NCBI RefSeq assembly: GCF_039697315.1
Contig: NZ_CP155619.1
Coordinates: 930,001-994,000 of the forward strand
DNA length: 64,000 nt
DNA from: Pseudomonas abietaniphila
GTDB taxonomy: Bacteria; Pseudomonadota; Gammaproteobacteria; Pseudomonadales; Pseudomonadaceae
Direction of reading: 5' to 3'
Within the stretch, counting starts at the first letter, position 1, and the number at the start of each line of letters is the position of its first letter. The translations under genes were made by a program, and so were the position numbers. Of the stretch, positions 37,035-45,763 are shown piece after piece. The notes beneath the pieces are model-generated. The model saw only the letters and a program-made list of their open reading frames with translations. It ran no database searches and had not been told where the DNA came from.

Positions 37035-39200
37035 ATGCGTATGCGCGTTCTGACCCCTCTTGCATTGATCATTGGCGCAACACTTTGCGGTCAGGCGCAG
37101 GCCAGCAGTGACGATTCCTGTTATCCCGCCTGGTCACTGGTGCGCGACTCGCTGGACGTCTGCAACAACCTGGCCTTTCTCAACCCTGGCAACGACAGCC
37201 GGGTGAACTTGCGTTTGCTGCTGGCTGACCGCAAGGCGCTGGAACTCAAGCCCAATGCACTGACCGAGGACGAGCTGTCAGAGGGTTACGGCCCGGTGCC
37301 ATTTGCGGTGGCGCGCCTCGACACCGCGCAGATCGAGGGAGACGAAAGTGAGGAATCCGGCGCGGCCGCTTTGAGCGGTCTGCTGGAAAAGCTCGGGATA
37401 AAACGCGACAGCACTGACAGCGCCGGGCAGGCGTTCCTGCAAGGGGAAGGCAGCCGCTGCCGCAGTAATCGAGACGACAGCGCAGCCGTGTTCATCGGGC
37501 AACTGGTCGACACGCCGTCGCTCTCCGATTCAGAACGTCAATCGCTGGCGCGCAGTCGTTTGCAACTGCTCGATGGCTGCACTTGGGACGCGGCAAAACA
37601 GGCAAGCCTGCTGCCGAGCGACATTCAGTCGGCTGAAGGCAAGGCGTTTGTCACCTACCTGCAAGCGGCGTCGGACTTTTACAGCGGCCGATTCAACGAA
37701 GCCGAAAACGGCTTTGCCAGCCTCAACGATAACGCCCAGCCGTGGCTCAAGGAGGTGTCGCTGTACATGGTCGCCCGCACCCGCCTCAACGCGGCGCAGC
37801 AGGATGCATTCGATGAGTACGGCACCCGCAAGGACACCCTCGACATCGCGCCTTACACCCAGGCCGGCGAAGCCTTCGATCATTACCTCACCGCCTATCC
37901 GCAGGGCACCTACGCCTTGTCGGCCAAAGGGTTGATGCGCCGGGTTCACTGGCTGTCCGGGGACACCGATAAACTCGCCGACGACTACACCTGGCAAATG
38001 ACCCAGGCGAATGACACGCAACGCAACCTGCCGATCGATGCCTTGATCCAGGAGACCGACAACAAGCTGCTGATGAGCATGGCTGACGCAACACCGTCCG
38101 CCTTGATCACCGCCGTCAGCGACCTGATGCAGATGCGCAAGGACGCTCAGTCCAAGCTGACCCGCGAGAAGCTGGCGGCGCAAAAAGCGCTGTTCGCCGA
38201 ACAGCCGGCGATGTTCGATTATTTGCAGGCGGTGTACGCCTTCTATGTGGAACAGAAGCCGGAAGAAGCCCTGAAGCTGTTGCCGAAGGACCTTCCCGAT
38301 ACGCTCGACTATTTCGCGTTCAGCCAGCACACCTTGCGTGCCCTGGCACTCGAAGCCAGCAACGATCTGCCTGGGGCTCAAGGTCTGTGGCTGAAATTGC
38401 TGCCACTGGCGACACAGCCACTGCAACGTGAGCAGTTGGAGCTGGCGCTGGCCATGAACCTCGAGCGCAGCGGCCAGCTTGAAAAAGTCTTCGCCTCCGA
38501 TTCGCCGATCCAGTCGGCCCAAGTGCGGCTGATCCTGCTGGGCAAGGTGGCGGGCGCTCCCTTGTTGCGTCGACAGATCACCCAAGGCATCAGCGACACC
38601 GAGAAGAACACCGCGCAATTCGTCCTGCTTTATAAAGACCTGCTGCACGGTCAGTACGCCGCGTTCGCCGAAGACTTCAACGCGCTGCCTGAGAAGTCCG
38701 GGGAAGAGAAACTCGGCACCAGCCTGGGCTATGTCTACGGCACCGGGCAGACCTTGCAGTTGTTCCGCTGGAAGGGCGACAAGGCCGAATCGAACTACGC
38801 CTGCCCGAGCATCGGCGAAACAGCGGTTCTGCTTCAGGCGAACGACAAAGACCCCAAAGGCCTGAATTGCCTGGGCGAGTTCATTCGGCGCAACGGCCTG
38901 GACAGCATGCCGCTGGACCAGCGACCGGGCAGCGGTCAGCTGGGCAGCAGCGAACCGGGTTTCAAGGGCGACGTGTTCTCGCGTCTCAATGGTTATCAAA
39001 CGGTCATCGCCGACGCCAAGGCCGGACGTGACGACAAAGCCTACGCCCTCTTCCGCGCAATCAACTGCTACGGGCCTTCGGGCTACAACAGCTGCGGCGG
39101 CAAGGACGTCGCGCAGTCGGTGCGCAAGGCGTGGTTCAAGCAATTGAAAACCACGTATGGCAGCACTTCGTGGGGCAAGTCGTTGCAGTATTACTGGTGA
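37035..39200 (+). CDS. Large exported protein of unknown function
   Basis: 721 residues from the ATG at 37035, with AAGGA upstream; an in-frame TTG two codons earlier is less likely. Signal peptide about 1-22 (CGQAQA-S). The mature protein is mostly helical, with repeated helix pairs such as FYSGRFNEAENGFASLND and AGEAFDHYLTAYPQGTYALSAKGLMRRV that look like TPR/YfiO-type solenoid repeats. Cysteines are concentrated near the N terminus (DDSCYPAW, LDVCNN, EGSRCRSN) and C terminus (NCYGPSGYNSCGG), suggesting disulfides. Its stop overlaps the GTG of the next gene, so both act together. No function known to me. Confidence 0.8.
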   Translation: MRMRVLTPLALIIGATLCGQAQASSDDSCYPAWSLVRDSLDVCNNLAFLNPGNDSRVNLRLLLADRKALELKPNALTEDELSEGYGPVPFAVARLDTAQIEGDESEESGAAALSGLLEKLGIKRDSTDSAGQAFLQGEGSRCRSNRDDSAAVFIGQLVDTPSLSDSERQSLARSRLQLLDGCTWDAAKQASLLPSDIQSAEGKAFVTYLQAASDFYSGRFNEAENGFASLNDNAQPWLKEVSLYMVARTRLNAAQQDAFDEYGTRKDTLDIAPYTQAGEAFDHYLTAYPQGTYALSAKGLMRRVHWLSGDTDKLADDYTWQMTQANDTQRNLPIDALIQETDNKLLMSMADATPSALITAVSDLMQMRKDAQSKLTREKLAAQKALFAEQPAMFDYLQAVYAFYVEQKPEEALKLLPKDLPDTLDYFAFSQHTLRALALEASNDLPGAQGLWLKLLPLATQPLQREQLELALAMNLERSGQLEKVFASDSPIQSAQVRLILLGKVAGAPLLRRQITQGISDTEKNTAQFVLLYKDLLHGQYAAFAEDFNALPEKSGEEKLGTSLGYVYGTGQTLQLFRWKGDKAESNYACPSIGETAVLLQANDKDPKGLNCLGEFIRRNGLDSMPLDQRPGSGQLGSSEPGFKGDVFSRLNGYQTVIADAKAGRDDKAYALFRAINCYGPSGYNSCGGKDVAQSVRKAWFKQLKTTYGSTSWGKSLQYYW

Positions 39201-39916
39201 AGCGCCGGGCGCGGTTACTGTTCGCACTGCTCGCCCTGCTGGGCAGCCAACCGGCGTCCGCCACCGTCGATGCACGGGACTACGACGCCTTCTGGCTGTG
39301 GAGCGGCGTCGCCAGTCAGCCGGTCCTGCATCAGGCGAAAACGCTCTATGTGCTGCAAGGCCAGATCAGCGCGCCTCGCACCGACCGCCAGCATCCCACG
39401 CTGATCGCCCAAGGCATGAGCGTGGCACGCCTGCCGCAGCAGGCGTTGTGGATCGTCTACCGCGCCCACACCTTGCGCTGGTCCGAGACGGTCTACCGAC
39501 AGTTATTCGGCCAGGTCGAGCGTTGGCAGCAGGCGGGAAATGCGGTGACCGGCATTCAGATCGATTTCGATGCCCGAACCCGTTACCTGCAGGACTATGT
39601 GGCGTTTCTCAAAGACCTGAGGTTGCGCCTGCCACCGTCACTGAAGCTCAGCATCACCGGCTTGATGGACTGGAGCAGCAACGCAGACCCACAGGCCATC
39701 GGCCAACTCACAGGCGTGGTCGATGAAGTGGTGGTGCAGACCTATCAGGGTCGCCACAGCATCCCGGACTATGCCGCGTACCTGCCGCGCATAAGTCGGT
39801 TGGGAGTGCCGTTCAAGATCGGCTTGATTCAGGGCGGAGAATGGACGGCGCCGGATTACCTGAAAGACAGCCCGTGGTTTCGGGGGTATGTGGTGTTTTT
39901 GCGTAATCAGGATTGA
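39197..39916 (+). CDS. DUF3142 family protein
   Basis: 239 residues from a GTG whose last bases form the stop (TGA) of the previous gene, a strict translational coupling. Hydrophobic leader about 5-20 (LLFALLALLGSQPASA) followed by YDAFWLWSGVASQPVLHQAKTLYVLQGQI, a DUF3142 start. The later VTGIQIDFDARTRYLQDYVAFLKDLRLRL and LSITGLMDWSS resemble the strands and acidic residue of a TIM-barrel glycosidase, so a sugar-binding or hydrolase role is possible but unproven. Likely periplasmic. Confidence 0.8.
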   Translation: MKRRARLLFALLALLGSQPASATVDARDYDAFWLWSGVASQPVLHQAKTLYVLQGQISAPRTDRQHPTLIAQGMSVARLPQQALWIVYRAHTLRWSETVYRQLFGQVERWQQAGNAVTGIQIDFDARTRYLQDYVAFLKDLRLRLPPSLKLSITGLMDWSSNADPQAIGQLTGVVDEVVVQTYQGRHSIPDYAAYLPRISRLGVPFKIGLIQGGEWTAPDYLKDSPWFRGYVVFLRNQD

Positions 39917-40029
39917 GCGCAATTTCGCTTCTGCCCGGAGGGCGTGGGGGCGAGCTACTTTTATGGTGTGCATTCACTATTTGTGGTGACGCTGCTGGTT
40001 TGGTTTGTCCTAACGTCCAAACTGTTCCG

Positions 40030-40458
40030 CCTTCGGCGGGTTACTTGAAAAGACCCCAAGTAACCAAGGGTCTGCTCCCGGTTGGGCCCGACTTCGTCGG
40101 GTTCCTTCACTCCGGCGACGCTCCCTGGGCACGCGCCGAACGGACATCCATGTCCTGACGGCGCTCTCGCGACATCCATGCCGCTCGGCCCACTGCGCGA
40201 CGCCTGCGTTCAGCCTGCACCCAAGTCGCGTTTTGTGGTGTCTGGGCTGCTGCGGTATGAAGATCAAAAGCCACAGCGCGCTTTGCGCTGTCTAGATTCA
40301 ACACCTGAATCGTTGAATAAACATAAAACCTGTGGGAGTTAGCTTGCTGACGAATGCAGTGTGTCATTCACCTTTGAGGAAACTGGCTTAATCCCATCGC
40401 GAGCAAGCCGATGGTTCCCACGCTCTGCGTGGTAACGCATTAAAGGACGCTCTGCGTC
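40030..40458. repeat. Dispersed Pseudomonas intergenic repeats
   Basis: The 674-bp gap 39917-40590 has no gene. From about 40030 to 40275 lies a sequence starting CTTCGGCGGGTTACTTGAAA and ending near AAGATCAAAAGCCAC, of the kind scattered in Pseudomonas intergenic DNA. At 40338-40362 there is one half of a GTGGGAG..AGCTTGCT element, and at 40413-40458 the GGTTCCCACGCTCTGCGTGG element with its short hairpins CACGCTCTGCGTG and GACGCTCTGCGTC. The family identity of the first piece is from memory, not from a search. Confidence 0.65.
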
Positions 40459-40590
40459 ATCCGGGATGTGGCGCATGCTGTCAGGCTTTGCGCCACTCAA
40501 GAAACGGACTGACACCACGGGTTTAAGAACCATAGAATCTTCCACGCCCCGGGCCAGAATCAAATGCGGCTCGCGCTTGTAGGCCTCCTT

Positions 40591-40911
40591 CTATTCGATC
40601 TCGATATCCAGCAACGCCGCGCCTAATGCCTTGCCATGGGCATCGAGCGCCAGCGAGCGGGTCACACCGCCTTTGAGGATGCCGGGCAGCACGAAATTCA
40701 GGGCGTGTACGTTGGGCAATTCATAGCGCCGCACCGGTCCTGCTGCTGGGTCGAGTAACTCGGCAAAGTGCGCCGTGACCCGTTCCAACGTCAGTTGTTG
40801 AACCAGACGCCGGTAGTCTTCGGGTTTGAAGGCAATCACCGAGATGTTCGACGTATCGCCCTTGTCCCCGGTCCGCGAATGCGCGAGTTCGCGCAGTTTG
40901 ATTGTGCTCAC
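40591..40911 (-). CDS. AtuA C-terminal-domain-like small protein
   Basis: 106 residues from a GTG that overlaps the AtuA-family stop by four bases (GTGA). The sequence KLRELAHSRTGDKGDTSNISVIAF is the signature of the small domain often fused to, or encoded after, AtuA (DUF1446) proteins. The conserved HSRTGDKGD suggests a ligand- or phosphate-binding loop. It surely works with the 454-aa partner. Biochemical function unknown. Confidence 0.87.
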   Translation of the reverse strand: MSTIKLRELAHSRTGDKGDTSNISVIAFKPEDYRRLVQQLTLERVTAHFAELLDPAAGPVRRYELPNVHALNFVLPGILKGGVTRSLALDAHGKALGAALLDIEIE

Positions 40912-42272
40912 GAGGCGTCCTCCAGATGAACGTGGGGTGTGACCGAACCACGGGGCAGCAACAAGGACGCCACCGCCACCACCTGCCGCACGCCCTTGGT
41001 TGCACCGCCACCGCCATACGGGCCGTTGGTGTAGAGGGTTTCAACTTCGTTGCCGATGCGTATGGCTTCGGATTTGTCGGCGCACCGGGCCGCTACGCGC
41101 AAACGCACTTCCCACGGTTCAGCCGTCGTGCGCGAACCCAATGTCGCCCCATGCAGTGAATCCACACCGATCAATTCGGCGCGGACGTCATCGACAACCA
41201 CGCCGGTCAGTTTCAAGCGTTCCAGGACGACTTCCCGCGCCAGCCGGGCGCGCGCCAACGCGCCCGGCCCGCCGTAGGACATCTGCCCTTCGCCGATCCA
41301 GCCGTCGAGGTAGCCGACCGATACTTTCAGGGTGTCGGGTCGCGCGCGCCCCTCTGCACCGTCGGCACGGACTTCGTTTGCCCCCACGGCGGTGAACGAC
41401 ACGTTTGAAAAGTCGGCGGTCACGTCCGGTGTCAGATACGCCTCGGGATCGTGCACCTCGTAAATCATCTGCTCGGTACAGGTGGCGGTGTCGATTCGTC
41501 CGCCAGAGCCTGCAACTTTGCTGATCACCGCCCTGCCCTCGGCGTCCACTTCGGCCAGCGGAAAACCCAGTCGGGCGAGGTCCGGCACATCCTTGACGCC
41601 CGGATCGGCAAAGTAACCGCCGGTGATCTGCCCGGCACATTCGAGCAGATGCCCGATCAGCGTGCCGCGCCCGATGCGCGTCCAGTCATCCTGAGCCCAG
41701 CCAAAGGTGAACAGCTGTGGCGCGAGAAACAGTGATGGGTCAGCCACGCGGCCGGTGATCACCACATCGGCATCAGCATTCAACGCCTCAACGATGCCGT
41801 CGGCCCCCAGATAGGCGTTGGCGGAAATCAACCGATCCCCCAACGACTCCACCGTCGCGCCGTTGTCCAGCAACGCCTGAGGGTCGGATTGCAGCGTCGC
41901 CAGCACGTCGTCACCGGTCAGTGCAGCGACCTTCAGCCCCTGCAGGCCCAGCTCGGCCGCGATACGCCGCACCTCACGCGCCGCCGACAAGGGATTGGCC
42001 GCGCCCATGTTGCTGATGATGCGCAGACGTCGCCGCCCGGCTTGACGTCCTCGAGCCACGAACGGCAGCACACGGCGCATGCGCTCACTGAGCAACGGGT
42101 CGAACCCGGCGTCGGGGTCGGTCAACCGAGCCTGTTGCGCAAGGGCGATGGTGCGTTCGGCGAGGCATTCGAACACCAGGAAATCCAGATCGCCCTTATC
42201 GGCCAGTTCCACCGCTGGCTCGATGCGGTCACCGGAATACCCGGCGCCGGAGCCGATACGTAAGGTTGTCAT
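40908..42272 (-). CDS. AtuA (DUF1446) family protein
   Basis: 454 residues. Starts with LRIGSGAGYSGDRIEPAVELADKGDLDFLVFECLAERT and contains ISNMGAANPLSAAREVRRIA and DVVITGRVADPSLFLAPQL, all typical of the AtuA family named after acyclic terpene utilisation. No other atu gene (acyl-CoA carboxylase, dehydrogenase) is nearby, so the name does not imply terpene use here. The protein is cytosolic and its reaction is not established. It starts immediately after the transporter stop (TGA then ATG) and overlaps the small partner, forming a tight three-gene operon. Confidence 0.87.
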   Translation of the reverse strand: MTTLRIGSGAGYSGDRIEPAVELADKGDLDFLVFECLAERTIALAQQARLTDPDAGFDPLLSERMRRVLPFVARGRQAGRRRLRIISNMGAANPLSAAREVRRIAAELGLQGLKVAALTGDDVLATLQSDPQALLDNGATVESLGDRLISANAYLGADGIVEALNADADVVITGRVADPSLFLAPQLFTFGWAQDDWTRIGRGTLIGHLLECAGQITGGYFADPGVKDVPDLARLGFPLAEVDAEGRAVISKVAGSGGRIDTATCTEQMIYEVHDPEAYLTPDVTADFSNVSFTAVGANEVRADGAEGRARPDTLKVSVGYLDGWIGEGQMSYGGPGALARARLAREVVLERLKLTGVVVDDVRAELIGVDSLHGATLGSRTTAEPWEVRLRVAARCADKSEAIRIGNEVETLYTNGPYGGGGATKGVRQVVAVASLLLPRGSVTPHVHLEDAS

Positions 42273-43565
42273 TCAGAACACTCCCAGCAGCAATGCGGTC
42301 AGGGTCATCAGCACCGATGCGCCGAACAGAAAAGGGATGGTGAAGCGTTGATGGTCGGCCAGTTCGACCTTGCACAACCCCACCAACAGAAAGGTCGCGG
42401 GTGTGAGCGGGCTGACCGGGAATCCGGTGGTGTGGACGCCCAGCAAGGACGCTTGCGCCACCTGCAAAGGATCGACACCCAGCGCGCGTCCGACTTCCGC
42501 GATCACCGGCATCACGCCGAAATAGAACGAGTCAGGGTCGAACAACAGGCTCAGCGGCATGGACAGAAAACCCACCACCATCGGAATCAGCTTGCCGTGA
42601 CCCGCCGGGATCTGCGCCACCGCCACCTCGGCCATGGCCTTGAGCATGCCGGTGCCCTGCATGATGCCGGTGAACACGCCCGCCGCCAGAAGAATGCTGG
42701 CCATGGTCAGCGCGGTTTTGGCATGGGCATCAATACGCGCGCGTTGCGCGTCCACATTCGGGTAGTTGATGCACAGCGCCAGCACCGTGCCGACCATGAA
42801 CATCACCACCGGATCGACCCAACCGGCGATCATCACCGCCATGACCACAATAGTCAGCAGCAGGTTGAGCCAGAACAGGCGCGGGCGGCGCAGCACCTCT
42901 TCCTGCTCGGTCAGGGTCCGCTCCGGCACGACATCGACCTTGGCGCCGGCACCCAACCCCAGGCGTTTTTCCTCACGATGTCCCAACCACCAGGCACTGA
43001 AGAACACGAACGCCAGGCCGACGATCTGCACGGGAATCAATGGCTGGAACAGGTCGGCCACAGGCACATGCAGCGCTGCGGAAGAGCGCAGCACCGGGCC
43101 GGTCCACGGCAGGAAGTTGACCCCCGCCGCCATCGCGGCGACGCACGCCAGAATCCGCCGATCAATGCCAAGCCGCGTGTACAACGGCAGCATGGCAGGG
43201 ATGGTCACCAGAAAGGTCACGGCGCCCGAACCGTCCAGGTGCACCAGCAAGGCGAGCAGTGCCGTACCCACGACAATGCGTGTAGGACGTGTGCCCACGG
43301 TGCGCAGGATTCGGTCGATGATCGGGTCGAGCATGCCGGCGTCGGTCATCACCCCGAAAAATAGGATGGCAAACACGAACATGCCGACCACGGGCGCGAC
43401 GTTCTTGATACCGGTGATGATGAAACCGCTGGTTTGCAGACCGAAGCCACCGATCAATGCCGCGATGATCGGCAAGGCAATCAACGCAACCAGAGGCGAG
43501 AGACGTTTGCTCATGACAGCGGCGAGCAAACAAAGAATGGTGATGACACCCAGAATGGCGAGCAT
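42273..43565 (-). CDS. CitMHS-family tricarboxylate/H+ symporter
   Basis: 430 residues, about twelve helices. CitMHS family, which imports citrate as a metal complex or related tricarboxylates; the segments DAGMLDPIIDRILRTVGTRP, LDGSGAVTFLVTIPAMLPLYTRLG, DPDSFYFGVMPVIAEVG and GFPVSPLTPATFLLVGL fit. GAAAGGATC precedes the ATG. It is the first gene of the transporter-AtuA-AtuA-C operon, divergent from a LysR gene, so the AtuA proteins presumably process the imported acid. Confidence 0.9.
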   Translation of the reverse strand: MLAILGVITILCLLAAVMSKRLSPLVALIALPIIAALIGGFGLQTSGFIITGIKNVAPVVGMFVFAILFFGVMTDAGMLDPIIDRILRTVGTRPTRIVVGTALLALLVHLDGSGAVTFLVTIPAMLPLYTRLGIDRRILACVAAMAAGVNFLPWTGPVLRSSAALHVPVADLFQPLIPVQIVGLAFVFFSAWWLGHREEKRLGLGAGAKVDVVPERTLTEQEEVLRRPRLFWLNLLLTIVVMAVMIAGWVDPVVMFMVGTVLALCINYPNVDAQRARIDAHAKTALTMASILLAAGVFTGIMQGTGMLKAMAEVAVAQIPAGHGKLIPMVVGFLSMPLSLLFDPDSFYFGVMPVIAEVGRALGVDPLQVAQASLLGVHTTGFPVSPLTPATFLLVGLCKVELADHQRFTIPFLFGASVLMTLTALLLGVF

Positions 43566-43728
43566 GCAGAGATCCTTTCGTCATTCCTGACCGGCAGGCG
43601 GCGGAATGAGCTGTTGTTGTTTTCAGCGAGTATCGAAACGGGGGTAAGCTTTGTAAATTGAAATGTTCAGGGCCTTACGTTCAGAAAATACGAACGTAGA
43701 TGCGCTGGTCACCTCACGGAAGCTCATC

Positions 43729-44622
43729 ATGAAGAACGCCATCCAGCACATCCGCGCCTTTCTGGCCGTGGCCAACAGCGGCAGCTTTGCCAAGGCCGCC
43801 ATCGAGCTGAACCTGTCGCCCTCGGCCCTGACCGTGCAAATCCAGCAACTGGAAGAATGGCTCGGCGTCACGCTGCTCGAACGCAGCCCGCGTCAGGTCA
43901 GCTTGACCGCCGCCGGCCAGAACAACCGCGGCCCCATGGAAAAACTGCTGCTGGACCTGGACAACATCGTCAGCGGCTCGCGGGATCTGGCAGCGTTGCG
44001 CCGAGGCGTGGTCACCATCGCCGCCCTGCCTTCGCTGTGCTCTGGGGCGCTGCCACCGATCCTTAAAACCTTCCGCGAACAATTCCCCGGCGTCGAAATA
44101 CGCCTGCGCGATGTCGTGGCGCAGCGCATTGACGCGCTGGTGCGCGACGGGGAGGTGGATTTCGGCGTGGGCGTTCGTGCGCGAATGAGCCACGGGCTGG
44201 ATTTTCAGGTGGTGATGGTTGATCGCCTGAGTCTGTTCGTGCCGGCTCATCACCCACTCGCCAAACGCCAGTCGATCAGCCTGTCAGAACTGGCGGGCGA
44301 GCCGATCATTCTCACGGGGCGAGACAGCAGCGTGCGCGAACGGGTTGAACACTTGTTTTCAGAAGAAGGGCTGATGCTGACGCCGGGCCTGGAAGCGAAC
44401 TACATGTCGACGGTCATGGCGTTGGTGCGTCAGGGATTGGGGATGACGTTGTTACCGGAGTCTGCCGATGAAGGCCGTGGCGACCTGGTCCAGGTGCGTA
44501 TCGACCATGCTGGGGTGAATCGAGAGATCGGTTTGATCACGCGCGCGGGGTTCGGGTTGAGTCCTGCGGCGGGGAGGTTCATCGAGATGATGAGAGACGA
44601 CATGTCAACGCAACCCGTGTAG
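43729..44622 (+). CDS. LysR-family transcriptional regulator
   Basis: 297 residues from ATG 43729 (ACGGAAG upstream). HTH: MKNAIQHIRAFLAVANSGSFAKAAIELNLSPSALTVQIQQLEEWLG; effector domain from about 90. Divergent from the CitMHS operon with 163 bp between, so it is the likely regulator. Oddity: its TAG stop lies inside the first bases of a dispersed repeat (44619-44705). Confidence 0.88.
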   Translation: MKNAIQHIRAFLAVANSGSFAKAAIELNLSPSALTVQIQQLEEWLGVTLLERSPRQVSLTAAGQNNRGPMEKLLLDLDNIVSGSRDLAALRRGVVTIAALPSLCSGALPPILKTFREQFPGVEIRLRDVVAQRIDALVRDGEVDFGVGVRARMSHGLDFQVVMVDRLSLFVPAHHPLAKRQSISLSELAGEPIILTGRDSSVRERVEHLFSEEGLMLTPGLEANYMSTVMALVRQGLGMTLLPESADEGRGDLVQVRIDHAGVNREIGLITRAGFGLSPAAGRFIEMMRDDMSTQPV

Positions 44623-44705
44623 GAACGCGCTTGCCCGCGATGGCGTCCGCCCTGCCACTTCTTCATTGGTTGAAACACCGCAACCGCGGGCAAGCGCGCT
44701 CCTAC
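44619..44705. repeat. Inverted REP pair overlapping a stop codon
   Basis: GTAGGAACGCGCTTGCCCGCG and CGCGGGCAAGCGCGCTCCTAC face each other over ~45 bp. The TAG in the first arm is the stop codon of the LysR gene. Confidence 0.88.
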
Positions 44706-44791
44706 ACAGGTCCTGCAAAACGCAGTAGCTGAACGCCACCTGAACACCTGCACAAAACCGGGAAAAAGCAAAAAAACAAGTATGCTCATTC

Positions 44792-44810
44792 AATAATGAG
44801 TATCATTATG
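44792..44810. promoter_or_regulatory. Fur box before efeU
   Basis: AATAATGAGTATCATTATG matches 15 of 19 positions of the Fur consensus GATAATGATAATCATTATC and contains a perfect 7-3-7 inverted repeat (ATAATGA/TCATTAT). It lies 76 bp before the first gene of the iron operon, so the operon should be repressed by Fur with iron. Confidence 0.88.
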
Positions 44811-44885
44811 TTACACATGCCTGAATGCGAATGACTTACCGAAGCGTTCACGGCTCACACCCTATCAGATTTACACCGGTGATAA

Positions 44886-45755
44886 ATGCTCGTTCCTTTT
44901 TTGATCATGTTGCGCGAAGGGATTGAAGCCGCGCTTATCGTTGGCATCATTGCCAGCTACCTCCGTCAGACCGGCCGTGGCGAGTGGATGCCCGCCGTCT
45001 GGATCGGGGTTTTCCTCGCCGCTGCGCTCGCACTGTTTGTCGGTGGCGGCCTGGAACTGGTCAGTGCCGAATTCCCGCAAAAGCAACAGGAACTGTTCGA
45101 AGGCCTGGTTGGACTGCTGGCGGTGATCATCCTCAGCTCCATGGTCTTCTGGATGCGCAAGGTCGCGCGCTCCATCAAGCATGAGCTCCACGAATCACTG
45201 GACGCCGCCCTCGCTGGCTCGAAAAACCAGACGTACGCCCTGATCGGCATGGTGTTCTTCGCCGTCGCTCGCGAAGGTCTGGAAACCGTGTTCTTTCTGC
45301 TGGCGATTTTCCAGCAAAGCGAAGGGGCCAGCGCTCCGATTGGCGCTCTCCTCGGCCTGATCATTGCCGTGGGCATCGGCTTTGCGATCTACAAAGGCAG
45401 CATGCGCCTGAATCTCGGACGCTTCTTCCGCTGGACCGGCTTGTTCATTCTGGTGGTCGCGGCGGGCATTCTGGCCAACTCGGTTCAAGCCCTGCATGAG
45501 GCTGGCCTCTGGAACCACTTCCAGACCGTGGTTTTTGACATCAGCGCAGTGCTGCCAATGGACGGCCCGACCGGCTCGGTGCTTGCCGGCATGTTCGGTT
45601 ATCAGGACGCACCGACCGTCAGCGTGCTGACCGTGTACGTCGCCTACCTGATCTTCGCGCTGGTGTTGTTCTTCCTGCCGCAGCCACGCGTGGTGAGCCT
45701 TCCCACGCGACCTGCGCACGCACACGGCCACTCTTCTTCAGTTACGAATAAATAA
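44886..45755 (+). CDS. efeU: FTR1-family iron permease EfeU
   Basis: 289 residues, seven predicted helices. Contains both REXXE iron motifs: REGIE at 10-14 and REGLE at 129-133. Inner-membrane channel for ferrous/ferric iron, working with EfeO and EfeB. Ends in a His-rich cytoplasmic or periplasmic tail (RPAHAHGHSS). First gene of the Fur-box operon; the next gene starts 8 bp later. Confidence 0.94.
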   Translation: MLVPFLIMLREGIEAALIVGIIASYLRQTGRGEWMPAVWIGVFLAAALALFVGGGLELVSAEFPQKQQELFEGLVGLLAVIILSSMVFWMRKVARSIKHELHESLDAALAGSKNQTYALIGMVFFAVAREGLETVFFLLAIFQQSEGASAPIGALLGLIIAVGIGFAIYKGSMRLNLGRFFRWTGLFILVVAAGILANSVQALHEAGLWNHFQTVVFDISAVLPMDGPTGSVLAGMFGYQDAPTVSVLTVYVAYLIFALVLFFLPQPRVVSLPTRPAHAHGHSSSVTNK

Positions 45756-45763
45756 GGGCTTTC

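Noticed and set aside
40339..40563. tRNA-like remnant (peptide SVRFLSGAK is often produced by translating tRNA ends)
   Set aside because: I cannot fold an acceptor stem, anticodon stem and T arm in the stretch; left as intergenic repeat DNA.
40908..42272. Acyclic terpene (citronellol/geraniol) degradation cluster
   Set aside because: Only the AtuA-type genes are present; carboxylase, dehydrogenase and other atu genes are absent and the linked transporter is of citrate type.
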